DNA from: Arcobacter sp. LC1
GTDB lineage: Bacteria > Campylobacterota > Campylobacteria > Campylobacterales > Arcobacteraceae
Direction of reading: 5' to 3'
Assembly: GCA_021378565.1 (NCBI GenBank)
Contig: JAACJU010000002.1
Location: forward strand, 143,777-198,443
Length of the DNA stretch: 54,667 nt
Below, in pieces: positions 18,519 through 27,487 of the stretch; positions within the stretch are counted from its first letter, which is position 1; each line of letters opens with the position of its first letter. Made by a program: the position numbers and the translations under genes. Under the pieces are notes generated by a model. The model was not told the DNA's origin, did no database searches, and saw only the letters and a list, made by a program, of their open reading frames with translations.

Positions 18519-19397
18519 TCACTTCCTAGATACTAAATATCCGCTAAAAATAATTAATGCAATACCAGCCAAAATATAAATGTTAGGTATAGCATCACCT
18601 AATAGTGTTCCCAAAAATATTGAAATTATTATATTCGAATAACTTATAGTTCCGATTATACCAACTTTTGTGCTGAAGTATGCTTTTGTCATAAAGATTT
18701 GTGCACAAGTTGCAAAAATTCCTAAAAAAAGTATATAAATCCACTCAATACCTTTTGGCATTATAAAAGGAGACAAAATAAAATCAAATTCTTTGCTGTG
18801 ATAAAAATTAGCTAAAACCATCAAAATCAAAGGCCCTAGCGTTCCTATTATCATAAAAGACAAAACAATAGCGCGACCTTCATAATAAGCGCTTAGTTTT
18901 TTTATAGTTGTATAAGCAAGTCCCGCTCCTAATGCACAAAAAATACCTAGCCAATCATTTTTATTTAGATTATCTAGGTTAAATCCTGTAATCATAAGAA
19001 CACCAAAAAAACCAAGCATTATCCCAAACCAAGCTTTTACAGACAATTTTTCTTTTAGCCAAAAAAATGCAAAAATAGCTGAGAAAAGTGGAGAGGCTTT
19101 TGAAAAAGTCATAGCTTCAGCTAGAGGTATTTTTGTGATATTGTAAAAATACATTAAAAGCGCAATAAATCCTATTAAGCCCCTTAGCGTAAGCAAAATA
19201 AATCTACCACCTTCTTGAGATAGGGGACGTTTATATATGGAGTAAACTATTATAATAACTCCTAAAATATTTCTAAAAAATACAATTTCTACGGAGTCAA
19301 GATTTGGGCTAAGAAGTTTTGCAAAAGCGCCAACAAGAGCAAAGAAGATTGACGCTATAAGCATATTGATTATGCCTTTTTTCATTGATGTATCCAT
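18519..19397 (-). CDS. EamA/DMT-family permease
   Basis: The 292-residue protein has ten hydrophobic helices in two halves, each with the EamA pattern: residues 13-140 with PLAEAMTFSKASPLFSAIFA, and 150-285 with GIIGTISYSNIIISIFLGTLLGD. Members export metabolites or amino acids; the substrate here is not deducible. A good AGGA lies seven bases before the ATG. It is the first gene of an eight-gene minus-strand run ending with pyrF. Confidence 0.85.
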   Translation of the reverse strand: MDTSMKKGIINMLIASIFFALVGAFAKLLSPNLDSVEIVFFRNILGVIIIVYSIYKRPLSQEGGRFILLTLRGLIGFIALLMYFYNITKIPLAEAMTFSKASPLFSAIFAFFWLKEKLSVKAWFGIMLGFFGVLMITGFNLDNLNKNDWLGIFCALGAGLAYTTIKKLSAYYEGRAIVLSFMIIGTLGPLILMVLANFYHSKEFDFILSPFIMPKGIEWIYILFLGIFATCAQIFMTKAYFSTKVGIIGTISYSNIIISIFLGTLLGDAIPNIYILAGIALIIFSGYLVSRK

Positions 19398-19607
19398 TTT
19401 TTTCCTATTTTGGTTCTTTAAATTTCGTAATTTTAGTATTTTAAATTCTTTGATTTTTCTTTTATTTGTTTGGAATATTAGCTAATTTTTCTTATTATAG
19501 CTTAAAAATAATTTTGTAAATTTTATTTTATGGTAAAGGCTAAGCAAAAATAAAAATAATATCTCAAAATACAAGAGCTTCAAAAAAAACTTAAAGTATT
19601 TTTAAGG

Positions 19608-19613
19608 TATAAT
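19608..19613 (+). promoter_or_regulatory. -10 box for mscS-murA
   Basis: TATAAT preceded by AAGG lies 23 bases before the mscS start, with A/T-rich blocks upstream. It is the best -10 in the divergent region between the EamA gene and mscS. Confidence 0.6.
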
Positions 19614-19636
19614 GAAAAAAATAGTAAAGGTAATAA

Positions 19637-20713
19637 ATGCTTGGGATAAAAATTTTTGGTGGTTTGGCTGATCAAATTATTTATGCTATTGTAATCTTCT
19701 TTTTTATTCAACTCCTTAAGTACCTTATAAAAAAATATGTCCATAAACTTTTTGATAATCTTGCAAATAAAACTGAATCAACTTTTGATAATGAAATTTT
19801 TGATATTTTACGAAAACCAATCGATGTTTTATTTTTAGTTCTTGGAATTAAATTTGCTATTGATGTTTTACCTTTTAGTTTAGGATTTATGTCTTATGTC
19901 GACGAAGCTATTCGTTCTGCTTTTGCTTTGATTATATTTTGGACTATTTATGAGCTTGTAAAACCTGTTTCAAATCTTATACAAAAATTCACTTCAAAAT
20001 TTGGCAAAAATATAAGTAATGATATAGCAAACTTAATAAAAAAAGTTTTACAAATCGTAGTTTTAGCCATAGGATTTGCTACGATTTTGCGAGGTTGGGG
20101 CTACAATATAAACGGGCTTATTGCCTCTTTGGGTCTTGTCGGTATGGCGTTTGCATTAGCAGCAAAAGATACAGCAGCGAATTTATTTGGCTCTTTGGTG
20201 ATTTTTACGGATAAGCCTTTTAAAGTAGGGGAATGGATAAACACTCCAAATGTTGATGGTATAGTTGAAGAAGTTGGAATTCGCTCTACTAAAATTCGCA
20301 CCTTTGCCCAAGGACTTGTAACTGTACCAAATGCTATTTTGGCAAACTCAGCAATACTTAATTGGTCAAAAATGGGCAAAAGAAGAATAAAAATGCAAAT
20401 AGGCTTAACATACAATACAAGTCCAGCACAAATGCAAAAAATCTTAGATGAAATAAGGCTTATGCTAAAAAATCATCCTGATGTTCATAAAGATGTGATT
20501 TATGTTTATTTTACAGATTTTTTGGATTCTTCTCTTGGAGTTTTTTGCTATTATTTTACAAAAACTACAAATTGGCAAAAATATATGCAAGTAAAAGAAG
20601 ATACAAATCTAAAAATTATGCAAATTATAGAAAATAATAAATCAGGTTTCGCTTTTCCAAGTAGGTCAGTTTATTTAGAAAAACATAGAGAAAATTATAA
20701 GGAATTAGGATAA
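19637..20713 (+). CDS. Small-conductance mechanosensitive channel (MscS family)
   Basis: MscS-type channels open under membrane tension and release solutes in hypo-osmotic shock. The 358-residue protein has an N-terminal helix, two or three more hydrophobic helices, and the pore-lining helix and beta domain signature: [20 protein letters not shown] near residues 159-178, then [21 protein letters not shown]-like [15 protein letters not shown] and [16 protein letters not shown] follow, as in YnaI- or MscS-like proteins. Its stop is two bases before the murA ATG. Confidence 0.92.
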   Translation: MLGIKIFGGLADQIIYAIVIFFFIQLLKYLIKKYVHKLFDNLANKTESTFDNEIFDILRKPIDVLFLVLGIKFAIDVLPFSLGFMSYVDEAIRSAFALIIFWTIYELVKPVSNLIQKFTSKFGKNISNDIANLIKKVLQIVVLAIGFATILRGWGYNINGLIASLGLVGMAFALAAKDTAANLFGSLVIFTDKPFKVGEWINTPNVDGIVEEVGIRSTKIRTFAQGLVTVPNAILANSAILNWSKMGKRRIKMQIGLTYNTSPAQMQKILDEIRLMLKNHPDVHKDVIYVYFTDFLDSSLGVFCYYFTKTTNWQKYMQVKEDTNLKIMQIIENNKSGFAFPSRSVYLEKHRENYKELG

Positions 20714-20715
20714 AT

Positions 20716-21981
20716 ATGGAGTATTTAAAAATAAAAGGAACAACGGATCTTCAAGGTAGTGTAGAAATATCAGGGGCTAAAAATGCAGCTTTGCCTTTGC
20801 TAGCTTCTAGTATTTTAGCAAGTAATACTGTGAAAATAGGAAATTTGCCTGATGTAGCTGATATAAATACTATGGTTAAATTGCTCAAAAATTTAGGTAG
20901 TGAAGTTGAAGTGCTTGATTGCAATACTATTAAAATAAATACCCAAAAATTACAAGAAACTAAAGCAATTTATGACATAGTTAAAACTATGCGAGCTTCT
21001 ATTTTAGTTCTTGGCCCCTTGCTTGCTAGGTTTGGGCATTGTGAAGTATCTTTGCCTGGAGGTTGTGCAATAGGTCAGCGTCCTGTGGATTTACACCTAA
21101 AAGCGCTAGAGCAAATGGGTGCAAAAATTGTCATCAAAAAAGGCTATATTATAGCTCAAGCAAAAGATGGCCTAAAAGGCGCAACTATTGTTTTTGATAA
21201 AGTTAGTGTCACAGGAACTGAAAATATTATCATGGCAGCAGCATTAGCAAAAGGAACAACAACGATAATTAACGCTGCTAAAGAGCCTGAGATTGTTCAG
21301 TTGTGCGAAGTCTTAGCAAAAGCTGGTTTGCAAATCGAAGGAATAGGCTCTGCTAAGTTAGAGATTATAGGAAGAGCTAGAAGCTTATTAAATTTTTGTG
21401 ATTTTGATATAATCCCTGACAGGATTGAAGCTGGAACTTACCTTTGTGTTGGAGCGATAACTAATAAAAAATTAAAAATTACAAAAGCAAATGCTTCGCA
21501 TTTAAGAGCAGTTTTAGCAAAATTCGAAGAAATGGGCTATAAGATTTTAGAAGATGAAGATTGCATTAGTATATTGCCTGCAAAAAAAATAAAAGGTGTG
21601 CATATAGTAACTCAAGAATATCCTGGGTTCCCAACTGATATGCAAGCACAATTTATGGCTCTTGCTACTCAAGCTAGCACTCCAAGTATTATAGATGAAA
21701 GACTTTTTGAAAATCGTTTTATGCATGTAAGTGAACTTAACCGAATGGGAGCTGATATTTCTTTAAATGGAAGCGTAGCTTCTATTGCACCTGGGGCTAA
21801 GTTAAATCCTGCTGATGTTATGGCTACTGATTTAAGAGCGTCTTCAGCTCTAATTTTAGCAGCTCTTGTTGCTAAAGGCGACACTAATATTCATAGGATT
21901 TATCATCTTGATAGAGGATATGAAAAAATAGAGCAAAAGCTTAGTCAAATTGGTGTGAGTGCAAAAAGGTTTAACGAATAG
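20716..21981 (+). CDS. murA: UDP-N-acetylglucosamine 1-carboxyvinyltransferase
   Basis: MurA transfers enolpyruvate from PEP to UDP-GlcNAc, the first committed step of peptidoglycan synthesis in the cytoplasm. The 421-residue protein has the family start ([20 protein letters not shown]), the substrate loop [22 protein letters not shown] with Cys117, the residue attacked by fosfomycin in this family, and the PEP-binding [18 protein letters not shown] near the end. It lies two bases after mscS. Confidence 0.97.
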   Translation: MEYLKIKGTTDLQGSVEISGAKNAALPLLASSILASNTVKIGNLPDVADINTMVKLLKNLGSEVEVLDCNTIKINTQKLQETKAIYDIVKTMRASILVLGPLLARFGHCEVSLPGGCAIGQRPVDLHLKALEQMGAKIVIKKGYIIAQAKDGLKGATIVFDKVSVTGTENIIMAAALAKGTTTIINAAKEPEIVQLCEVLAKAGLQIEGIGSAKLEIIGRARSLLNFCDFDIIPDRIEAGTYLCVGAITNKKLKITKANASHLRAVLAKFEEMGYKILEDEDCISILPAKKIKGVHIVTQEYPGFPTDMQAQFMALATQASTPSIIDERLFENRFMHVSELNRMGADISLNGSVASIAPGAKLNPADVMATDLRASSALILAALVAKGDTNIHRIYHLDRGYEKIEQKLSQIGVSAKRFNE

Positions 21982-22062
21982 TGGACTTAGAACAAGCTAT
22001 GTTAAACTATATCAAATTAACTTAAGCTTTATAAAAAATAAAAATATTTTAAAGGAATTGTC

Positions 22063-22674
22063 ATGCAACTTGGTTTAGCTTATATTTTAATTGCTTCTTT
22101 TTTAATTATAGTTTTGATTTTTCCTTTATACGTCTATAAGGCAAAAAAGACGAAAAATAAAAAAAGAATTATAGATATTCAATTTGCCAAACAACTAAGA
22201 ACTTTTTTAAGAAAAAGGTATCCAACATATAGATTTAAATTTTTAAAAGCTGGTAGAATTAAGAGTCAAAATAAACAAATTGCGCAGGTTTTACTTGTAG
22301 AGAGTTTAGCAAAACAATTTGCAAATTTTAGCTTTGAACTTAGAACGCAAAAAACTATAGAGAATAATAAATTATGGGAAAGTTATCAGAATAATTCAGT
22401 AAGCAATACTAAGCTTCCAAGTGATTGGCCTAGAAGAAGAGAGCTTGTTTGGCAAAGAGATGAAAAAGTTTGTCAAAGGTGTAAAAGGTCGCTAAAGCTA
22501 GATGAGGTACAAATATTTTTTTTAAGAAATATAGAAGATGGAGGAACTTATTATTTTGAAAACATGCTAGAACTTTGCATAGATTGTTCTAAGATTTTAT
22601 CTACACCACAAGGGACTAGCGTTTGGCAAACTTTACCACTTTATGATGAATTGATGGATTTTGTAAAAAATTAA
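22063..22674 (+). CDS. Membrane-anchored protein with degenerate HNH/zinc domain
   Basis: The 203-residue protein has one N-terminal membrane helix (residues 4-25), a Lys/Arg-rich segment (about 27-75), and a C-terminal domain that reads like an HNH endonuclease: R-RREL-W-RD, then Cys137-x2-Cys140, a spacer with EDGGTYYFENMLELC, and Cys172-x2-Cys175. The two zinc pairs and the FEN Asn167 remain, but the catalytic DH pair is replaced by hydrophobic residues near 150-153 and no His follows the last Cys. A nuclease role is therefore doubtful; a zinc-structured nucleic-acid or protein-binding role is possible. AAAGGA precedes the ATG. It follows murA by about 80 bases. Confidence 0.6.
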   Translation: MQLGLAYILIASFLIIVLIFPLYVYKAKKTKNKKRIIDIQFAKQLRTFLRKRYPTYRFKFLKAGRIKSQNKQIAQVLLVESLAKQFANFSFELRTQKTIENNKLWESYQNNSVSNTKLPSDWPRRRELVWQRDEKVCQRCKRSLKLDEVQIFFLRNIEDGGTYYFENMLELCIDCSKILSTPQGTSVWQTLPLYDELMDFVKN

Positions 22675-22700
22675 AATTCAAAAAATATTATTCATTTTAA

Positions 22701-22731
22701 AATACTAAACTAATTTTATTTAGTGTTTTTT
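22701..22731. terminator. Bidirectional hairpin between HNH-like gene and ydeP-like gene
   Basis: AATACTAAA (22701-22709) pairs with TTTAGTGTT (22719-22727) with one G-T pair, and a T-run follows on the plus strand. It lies between two convergent genes and overlaps the end of the ydeP-like frame, so it can serve both. Confidence 0.6.
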
Positions 22732-24950
22732 AGGCTTATATCAATAAATTTATAAGCTGGAGTAAAACTTTTTTTATCATGGTGTTCTATGGATATTAAA
22801 GGATTGGCTTCAGGAAAATAAGCTCCTGCGCAACCTTGCTTTATATCATAAGATATTATTTCAAACCCTTTGACACTTCTTCTTATATTATCTTTGCTGT
22901 GCGAATAAATATCAACTAAGTCGCCATTTTTAAAGCCAAGTAATTCTATGTCTTTTGGATTAATAAAAATAATTTTTCTTTTATTTTTTATACCTCTATA
23001 TCTATCATCTTTAGCATAAACAGTTGTATTAAATTGATCATGCGAACGCATAGTCATTAACGCTAGGTGCTTAGAGTTTAGTTTAAGATTTGGTATAAGA
23101 TTGCTTGAGAAATTTGCTTTTTTCGTGTCTGTATTCCATATTCTTTTGCTTGCAAGGTTTTCTAGGACAAAGCCAGAGGAGTTTTTTATTTTTTTATTAT
23201 AGTCTTTAAAGATTGGTAAAACTTCTTCAATTTTTTCTCTTATTTTATCATAATCACTAATTAAGTCTAAAAAATCAATTTTATTTTTTCCTAAAGTAGC
23301 ATCTGCAATTTTAGCAATAATTTCACTTTCAGATTTTAAAAATGAACTTATTGGTTTGTTTCTTCCTTGTGAACTATGAACTATACTCATAGAATCTTCG
23401 ACACTAAGACTTTGTTTGCCAGAGCTTTGAATATCAATCTCAGTTCTTCCAAGACAGGGTAAGATTAGGCTAGATTTTCCGCAAAGCAAGTGACTTTTAT
23501 TTATGTGCGTTGAAATGTAAACACTTAAATCACAAGCTTCCAAGGCCGCGTAGCAAAGTTTTGAATCAGGCGCGGCTTCTGCAAAATTTCCACCAAGAGC
23601 TATAAAAACTTTATTTTTTTCTTTTGCTATAACTTTTATAGCATTTACTACATTTACCCCATGTTTTCTTGGCGATTTAAATGAAAAAGCTTTGTCTATA
23701 CTTTTTAAAAAATCTTCTTTTGGCATTTCATCAATACCCACAGTTCTATCACCTTGGACATTACTATGGCCTCTTACGGGGCAAGCTCCAGCGCCACTTT
23801 TTCCGATATTTCCTTTTAATAATAATAAATTTATCACTTCTTCGATGCTAGCAACTCCATGTTCTTGTTGCGTTAATCCCATAGCCCAACAGCAAATAGT
23901 TTTATCTGATTCTAGGTATAAATCTGCAATTTCTTTAATTTCTTTTTTACTAAGTGAAGAGTGTTTGACTAAGTTTTTAAAGTCTTGAGATAAAATATGT
24001 TTTTCATAATCTTCAAAACCATGACAATGTTTTTCTATAAATTCAAAGTCTAGTTTAGTTTTATGATGTTTTAAAATATAAAAAATTACAGCTTGTAAAA
24101 CAGCCATATCGCTACCTAAACTTACTTGATAATAATGTGTACTTATTTGACTTGGAGTTTTAAAAAGCATTGATTTGAAATCTTTTGGATGGATAAATCC
24201 TAGCAATCCTGCTTCTTTTAAAGGGTTAAAACTTAAAATTTTAGCACCATTTTTCCTAGCTTCTTGTAAGCTTGCTAGCATTCTAGGATGGTTTGTTGCT
24301 GGATTTTGTCCAAAAACCATGATAAGTTTTGCTTTTTTAAAATCTTCTAATTCTACTGTACCTTTTCCTACTCCTATATTTTTATTCATAGCAACACTGC
24401 TCGATTCATGGCACATATTAGAGCAATCTGGAAAATTATTAGTTCCTAGAAGTCGTCCAAAAAGTTGGTATAAAAAGGCTGCTTCGTTTGAAGCTCTACC
24501 TGAGGTATAAAGTATTGCATCATCTGGAGTTTTAAGTTTTTTTAGATGTTTTGCAATAAGTGAAAATGCCTTATCCCAAGAGATGGCTTCATAAATATCT
24601 TTTTGTTTATTGTAGCTTAGCGGCTCACAAAGTCGCCCTTTTTGACTAAGTTCATAAACTTCAAGTTTAGCTAAATCTTTTACTTTATTGTTAGCAAAAA
24701 ATTCTTTTGAAGCTCTTTGCTTGGTTGTCTCATATGTTATAGCTTTGACTCCATTTTCACAAAATTCTGCAAAAGAGCGTTCTTTTGGATTAGGGTCAGG
24801 CCAAGCACAACCAGGACAATCACAGCCCTTAACTTGGTTTAGTTTTAAAAGACTTTTACTTGATTTTATAAAGTCATCTCTTAGAATAAATTTTATGGAG
24901 GAGCTAAGCGCTCCTGCTCCTCCTGCATATGTTAAATTTTCTTTATTCAT
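22716..24950 (-). CDS. FdhF/YdeP-family molybdopterin oxidoreductase
   Basis: The 744-residue protein belongs to the formate dehydrogenase-alpha-like YdeP group. It has the N-terminal KGCDCPGCAWPDP motif of that group, the mid-part PDCSNMCHESSS followed by VFGQNPATNHPRM, and a C-terminal molybdopterin-binding part with MTMRSHDQFNTTVYAKDDRYRG. There is no twin-arginine signal, so it is cytoplasmic. YdeP-type enzymes have uncertain substrates (YdeP of E. coli is tied to acid resistance). I start it at the ATG 24950, which has GGAG six bases upstream; a TTG at 24962 opens a longer frame. It is the last gene of the ridA-to-ydeP run, 25 bases after the unknown 802-residue gene. Confidence 0.88.
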   Translation of the reverse strand: MNKENLTYAGGAGALSSSIKFILRDDFIKSSKSLLKLNQVKGCDCPGCAWPDPNPKERSFAEFCENGVKAITYETTKQRASKEFFANNKVKDLAKLEVYELSQKGRLCEPLSYNKQKDIYEAISWDKAFSLIAKHLKKLKTPDDAILYTSGRASNEAAFLYQLFGRLLGTNNFPDCSNMCHESSSVAMNKNIGVGKGTVELEDFKKAKLIMVFGQNPATNHPRMLASLQEARKNGAKILSFNPLKEAGLLGFIHPKDFKSMLFKTPSQISTHYYQVSLGSDMAVLQAVIFYILKHHKTKLDFEFIEKHCHGFEDYEKHILSQDFKNLVKHSSLSKKEIKEIADLYLESDKTICCWAMGLTQQEHGVASIEEVINLLLLKGNIGKSGAGACPVRGHSNVQGDRTVGIDEMPKEDFLKSIDKAFSFKSPRKHGVNVVNAIKVIAKEKNKVFIALGGNFAEAAPDSKLCYAALEACDLSVYISTHINKSHLLCGKSSLILPCLGRTEIDIQSSGKQSLSVEDSMSIVHSSQGRNKPISSFLKSESEIIAKIADATLGKNKIDFLDLISDYDKIREKIEEVLPIFKDYNKKIKNSSGFVLENLASKRIWNTDTKKANFSSNLIPNLKLNSKHLALMTMRSHDQFNTTVYAKDDRYRGIKNKRKIIFINPKDIELLGFKNGDLVDIYSHSKDNIRRSVKGFEIISYDIKQGCAGAYFPEANPLISIEHHDKKSFTPAYKFIDISLKNTK

Positions 24951-24975
24951 TTGAAGCTCCAAATCATTTCTTTCT

Positions 24976-27384
24976 TTATTTCTCTACAATTCCACCAGCA
25001 TTTTCTCTTGAATTTTTACTTGGTTTAACAAAAATAGAGCTTGAAATTTCTTTCACTTCTTCCCACATTTTTGTATCAACTAGTACTCCATCTCTTATTG
25101 TATGTTTTAGATTTTGTTCTAGCTCTTTTGCAGGTATACAAAGATCATAAGCTAAACAATCTTTTTTGAAATCATCTTTGCTAATTTCTATTTTTAAAGT
25201 ATCTCCTGCTTTATCTTTTCCATCTTTATTAAAATGAACATGAGGAAACTCTTCATTTTTATTTATTGTATATTCTACAAATTCTTTTGTGCAAGAATCA
25301 TAAAAACTAAATTTTGCACTAAGACCTTTTTTAGCTAATCTTCTTAATTGTCTATAAACAAGATGTTGATTATGGCAAGCTTTAATCTCAATAGTGATAT
25401 TAGAATAATTTTGCATATAATCAAGTGCATAAGCTGTGATTAGCTGAATATATAATAAAACACTTCCTTCATTTAAATTAATATTTAATTTAGGACCATT
25501 TTCTTTGATGCAAATTTCTTGACTTTTATTATTTTTAAGATTTTTTAAGGCATGTAAATAATGTTTGAAACCATTAAGCCCAACCATTTGTGAATCTATT
25601 ACCATATGTGAGATTATATCAGCTTCACCTCTGTCAAGTTGAAGAGCAGAAAATGATTGCATGCATAAAGATCTTAGCTCATTTTTTGATACTACTATTT
25701 TGCTTTTGTCATCTAAAATATTTTTTTCAAGTATTGGAAATAGCCACTCATCTTCAGTAATCTCATCTAACAATGGTGCAGATTGGAAGAATGTTGCTTG
25801 AACCCATTTGTCAGATCTTGGGTCAAATTTAGTAGCTCCAAAAATTGCTAATTTAGCTCTTAATAAATCAAGTGCAAAAAAGTCATCTCCTAATAAGTTT
25901 GCTTGAATATCACCCATATGGCAAGCTCCAAGTGTCCAAACTCTTCTTAAAATTGATGAATAACTTGGATTTTTTAGTAAAAATTTACTAGCAAATTCTT
26001 CACTTGGTTCATCTTTGATTTTGTCATATAAGCTTGAAGCTGCTCTAGCAATTCCTAAAGGCATTTCAAGTTCAGCGCCTTCATCAACACCTCTAACACC
26101 TAATCTTGGTTCACCTTTTTCAGCTGAACTATACCAAAAATGGCAAGAGTTTTCTTTCTTAGAAAAGTCAATATTTAAAGCCCAATAGTATTTTCGTTCA
26201 AGAAGAGTTTTAAGTTCACAAATTTTAACACTTGATAACTCCAAAGGTTTTTCACTAACATTCATATGATTTTCAAACTCATCAACCAAACTAGGGTAAA
26301 GCTCTAAAATGCAAGCTAATAGAATTTCTTGAGCATCATAAGAATATTTTTCAGTAAAACTCATTAAGTCTTTCCATTTGTAATTTTGTCCCATTACAGC
26401 TTTTATTTTTTGTATGATTTCATCTAATTCTTTATTAGCTTTTTTGTTTAAGCTATCTTGTTGCTTATCAATTATGATTAAATCTTCAAGATGTTTTTGA
26501 GCTCGTTTTAGAAAAGAAAGTATTTCATAAGCTTTTTTATCAGTTATTTTTTTAGAACTTGCTTTTGCAATAGCTAGCTCTCTTTGGTACATCCAAGTAT
26601 CGATTAGTTTAGAATGCTTAATCATATAAGGAGCCATTCCAAGTCCAGTTGCATTTCCAACACCTAAATATCTAGCTAAATTTTTAGCTAGTCTAACTGA
26701 CTTTTTGCCACCTTTATTTTTAGCAAGGAAATTAACTAAATCAATACTAAATTCTCTTAAAATATAAACAGCACACATTTCAGCTTCAAAGCTTTGTGCA
26801 AAATCTTTATAATTTTTTGTATTATCAAAATCATTTATACCAAATTTTCCAGACCCATAAACTGCTGTAGTTCTTAGTATATATCCTACTTTTTTAAGCT
26901 CAAGTTCATCTGGTTGTTTTCCACTAGCTAAGGAGTCAACTAAGTGAGAAAAGATTCTTACACTTTTATTTGCTCTTGCTAAAACTAAGGCTTTATTACA
27001 ATTTCTTCCAGCTTCTTGCAAAGGCACATTTGCGTCAAGTCGCTCAAGTAAATCTTCACTCACTTCACCTTTTATTAAAGTAAAAGTAACATCCCATTTA
27101 TTTGCAATTACTCTATCAGTTCGCTCATCATCTTTAATATGCCTTGAAAAAATTACTAAGTTATAGATTCCATTTGGAGTTTGAATTTTATAAATTGCTT
27201 TTCCGTAGCCTTCTTTGCATAAATCCCAAAGACTTTTTGAAATTTGCCAATTTTCTCTAGCCATTTTTCTCACTAAACTTCTAGTAAAACTAATTCTACT
27301 TTGTTGCATTGCACCCATTCTTCCTAAATTCATAACACAACTTGCATCTCTTGTTTGTGCAGTAGTACTTGATTCTTTGCTCAT
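24976..27384 (-). CDS. Unrecognised 802-residue protein in catabolic cluster
   Basis: I do not recognise a named family with certainty. No signal peptide or membrane helix is visible. The first ~330 residues carry blocks that look conserved: RTDRVIANKWDVTF, ANVPLQEAGRNCN, LRTTAVYGSGKFGI and GNATGLGMAPYMI. The middle is helical and charged. From Val565 (SKNELRSLCMQSFSALQLDRGEADI, then VGLNGFKHYL and later HNQHLVYRQLRRLAKKGL) the tail faintly resembles either DUF3726 or the N-terminal part of Ldh_2-type malate/lactate/imine reductases. The ATG 27384 follows AAAGGAAG and is preferred to a TTG at 27423. It lies between the BCCT gene and the ydeP-like gene, so a role in the same catabolism is likely. 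Confidence 0.7.
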   Translation of the reverse strand: MSKESSTTAQTRDASCVMNLGRMGAMQQSRISFTRSLVRKMARENWQISKSLWDLCKEGYGKAIYKIQTPNGIYNLVIFSRHIKDDERTDRVIANKWDVTFTLIKGEVSEDLLERLDANVPLQEAGRNCNKALVLARANKSVRIFSHLVDSLASGKQPDELELKKVGYILRTTAVYGSGKFGINDFDNTKNYKDFAQSFEAEMCAVYILREFSIDLVNFLAKNKGGKKSVRLAKNLARYLGVGNATGLGMAPYMIKHSKLIDTWMYQRELAIAKASSKKITDKKAYEILSFLKRAQKHLEDLIIIDKQQDSLNKKANKELDEIIQKIKAVMGQNYKWKDLMSFTEKYSYDAQEILLACILELYPSLVDEFENHMNVSEKPLELSSVKICELKTLLERKYYWALNIDFSKKENSCHFWYSSAEKGEPRLGVRGVDEGAELEMPLGIARAASSLYDKIKDEPSEEFASKFLLKNPSYSSILRRVWTLGACHMGDIQANLLGDDFFALDLLRAKLAIFGATKFDPRSDKWVQATFFQSAPLLDEITEDEWLFPILEKNILDDKSKIVVSKNELRSLCMQSFSALQLDRGEADIISHMVIDSQMVGLNGFKHYLHALKNLKNNKSQEICIKENGPKLNINLNEGSVLLYIQLITAYALDYMQNYSNITIEIKACHNQHLVYRQLRRLAKKGLSAKFSFYDSCTKEFVEYTINKNEEFPHVHFNKDGKDKAGDTLKIEISKDDFKKDCLAYDLCIPAKELEQNLKHTIRDGVLVDTKMWEEVKEISSSIFVKPSKNSRENAGGIVEK

Positions 27385-27460
27385 TTTATCTTCCTTTAGT
27401 TTTTTTTTGTGTGATTCCTTCAAAATATTTCTAGCTATTTCCAGCCATCTCTAATCATTC

Positions 27461-27481
27461 CTAAGATTTTGTAAATCCTAG
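27461..27481 (-). other. Hairpin in the BCCT-802aa intergenic RNA
   Basis: On the minus strand CTAGGATTT and AAATCTTAG pair over nine bases (one G-U) around a three-base loop, starting a few bases after the BCCT stop. No U-run follows, so it looks like an RNA stability or processing element, or a weak partial terminator, rather than a full terminator. Confidence 0.4.
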
Positions 27482-27487
27482 AAGGCA

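Noticed and set aside
24175-24510. Plus-strand ORFs inside the ydeP-like, 802-residue and other minus-strand genes
   Set aside because: They are antisense shadows: no ribosome sites, no family-like sequence, and each lies wholly within a well-supported gene.
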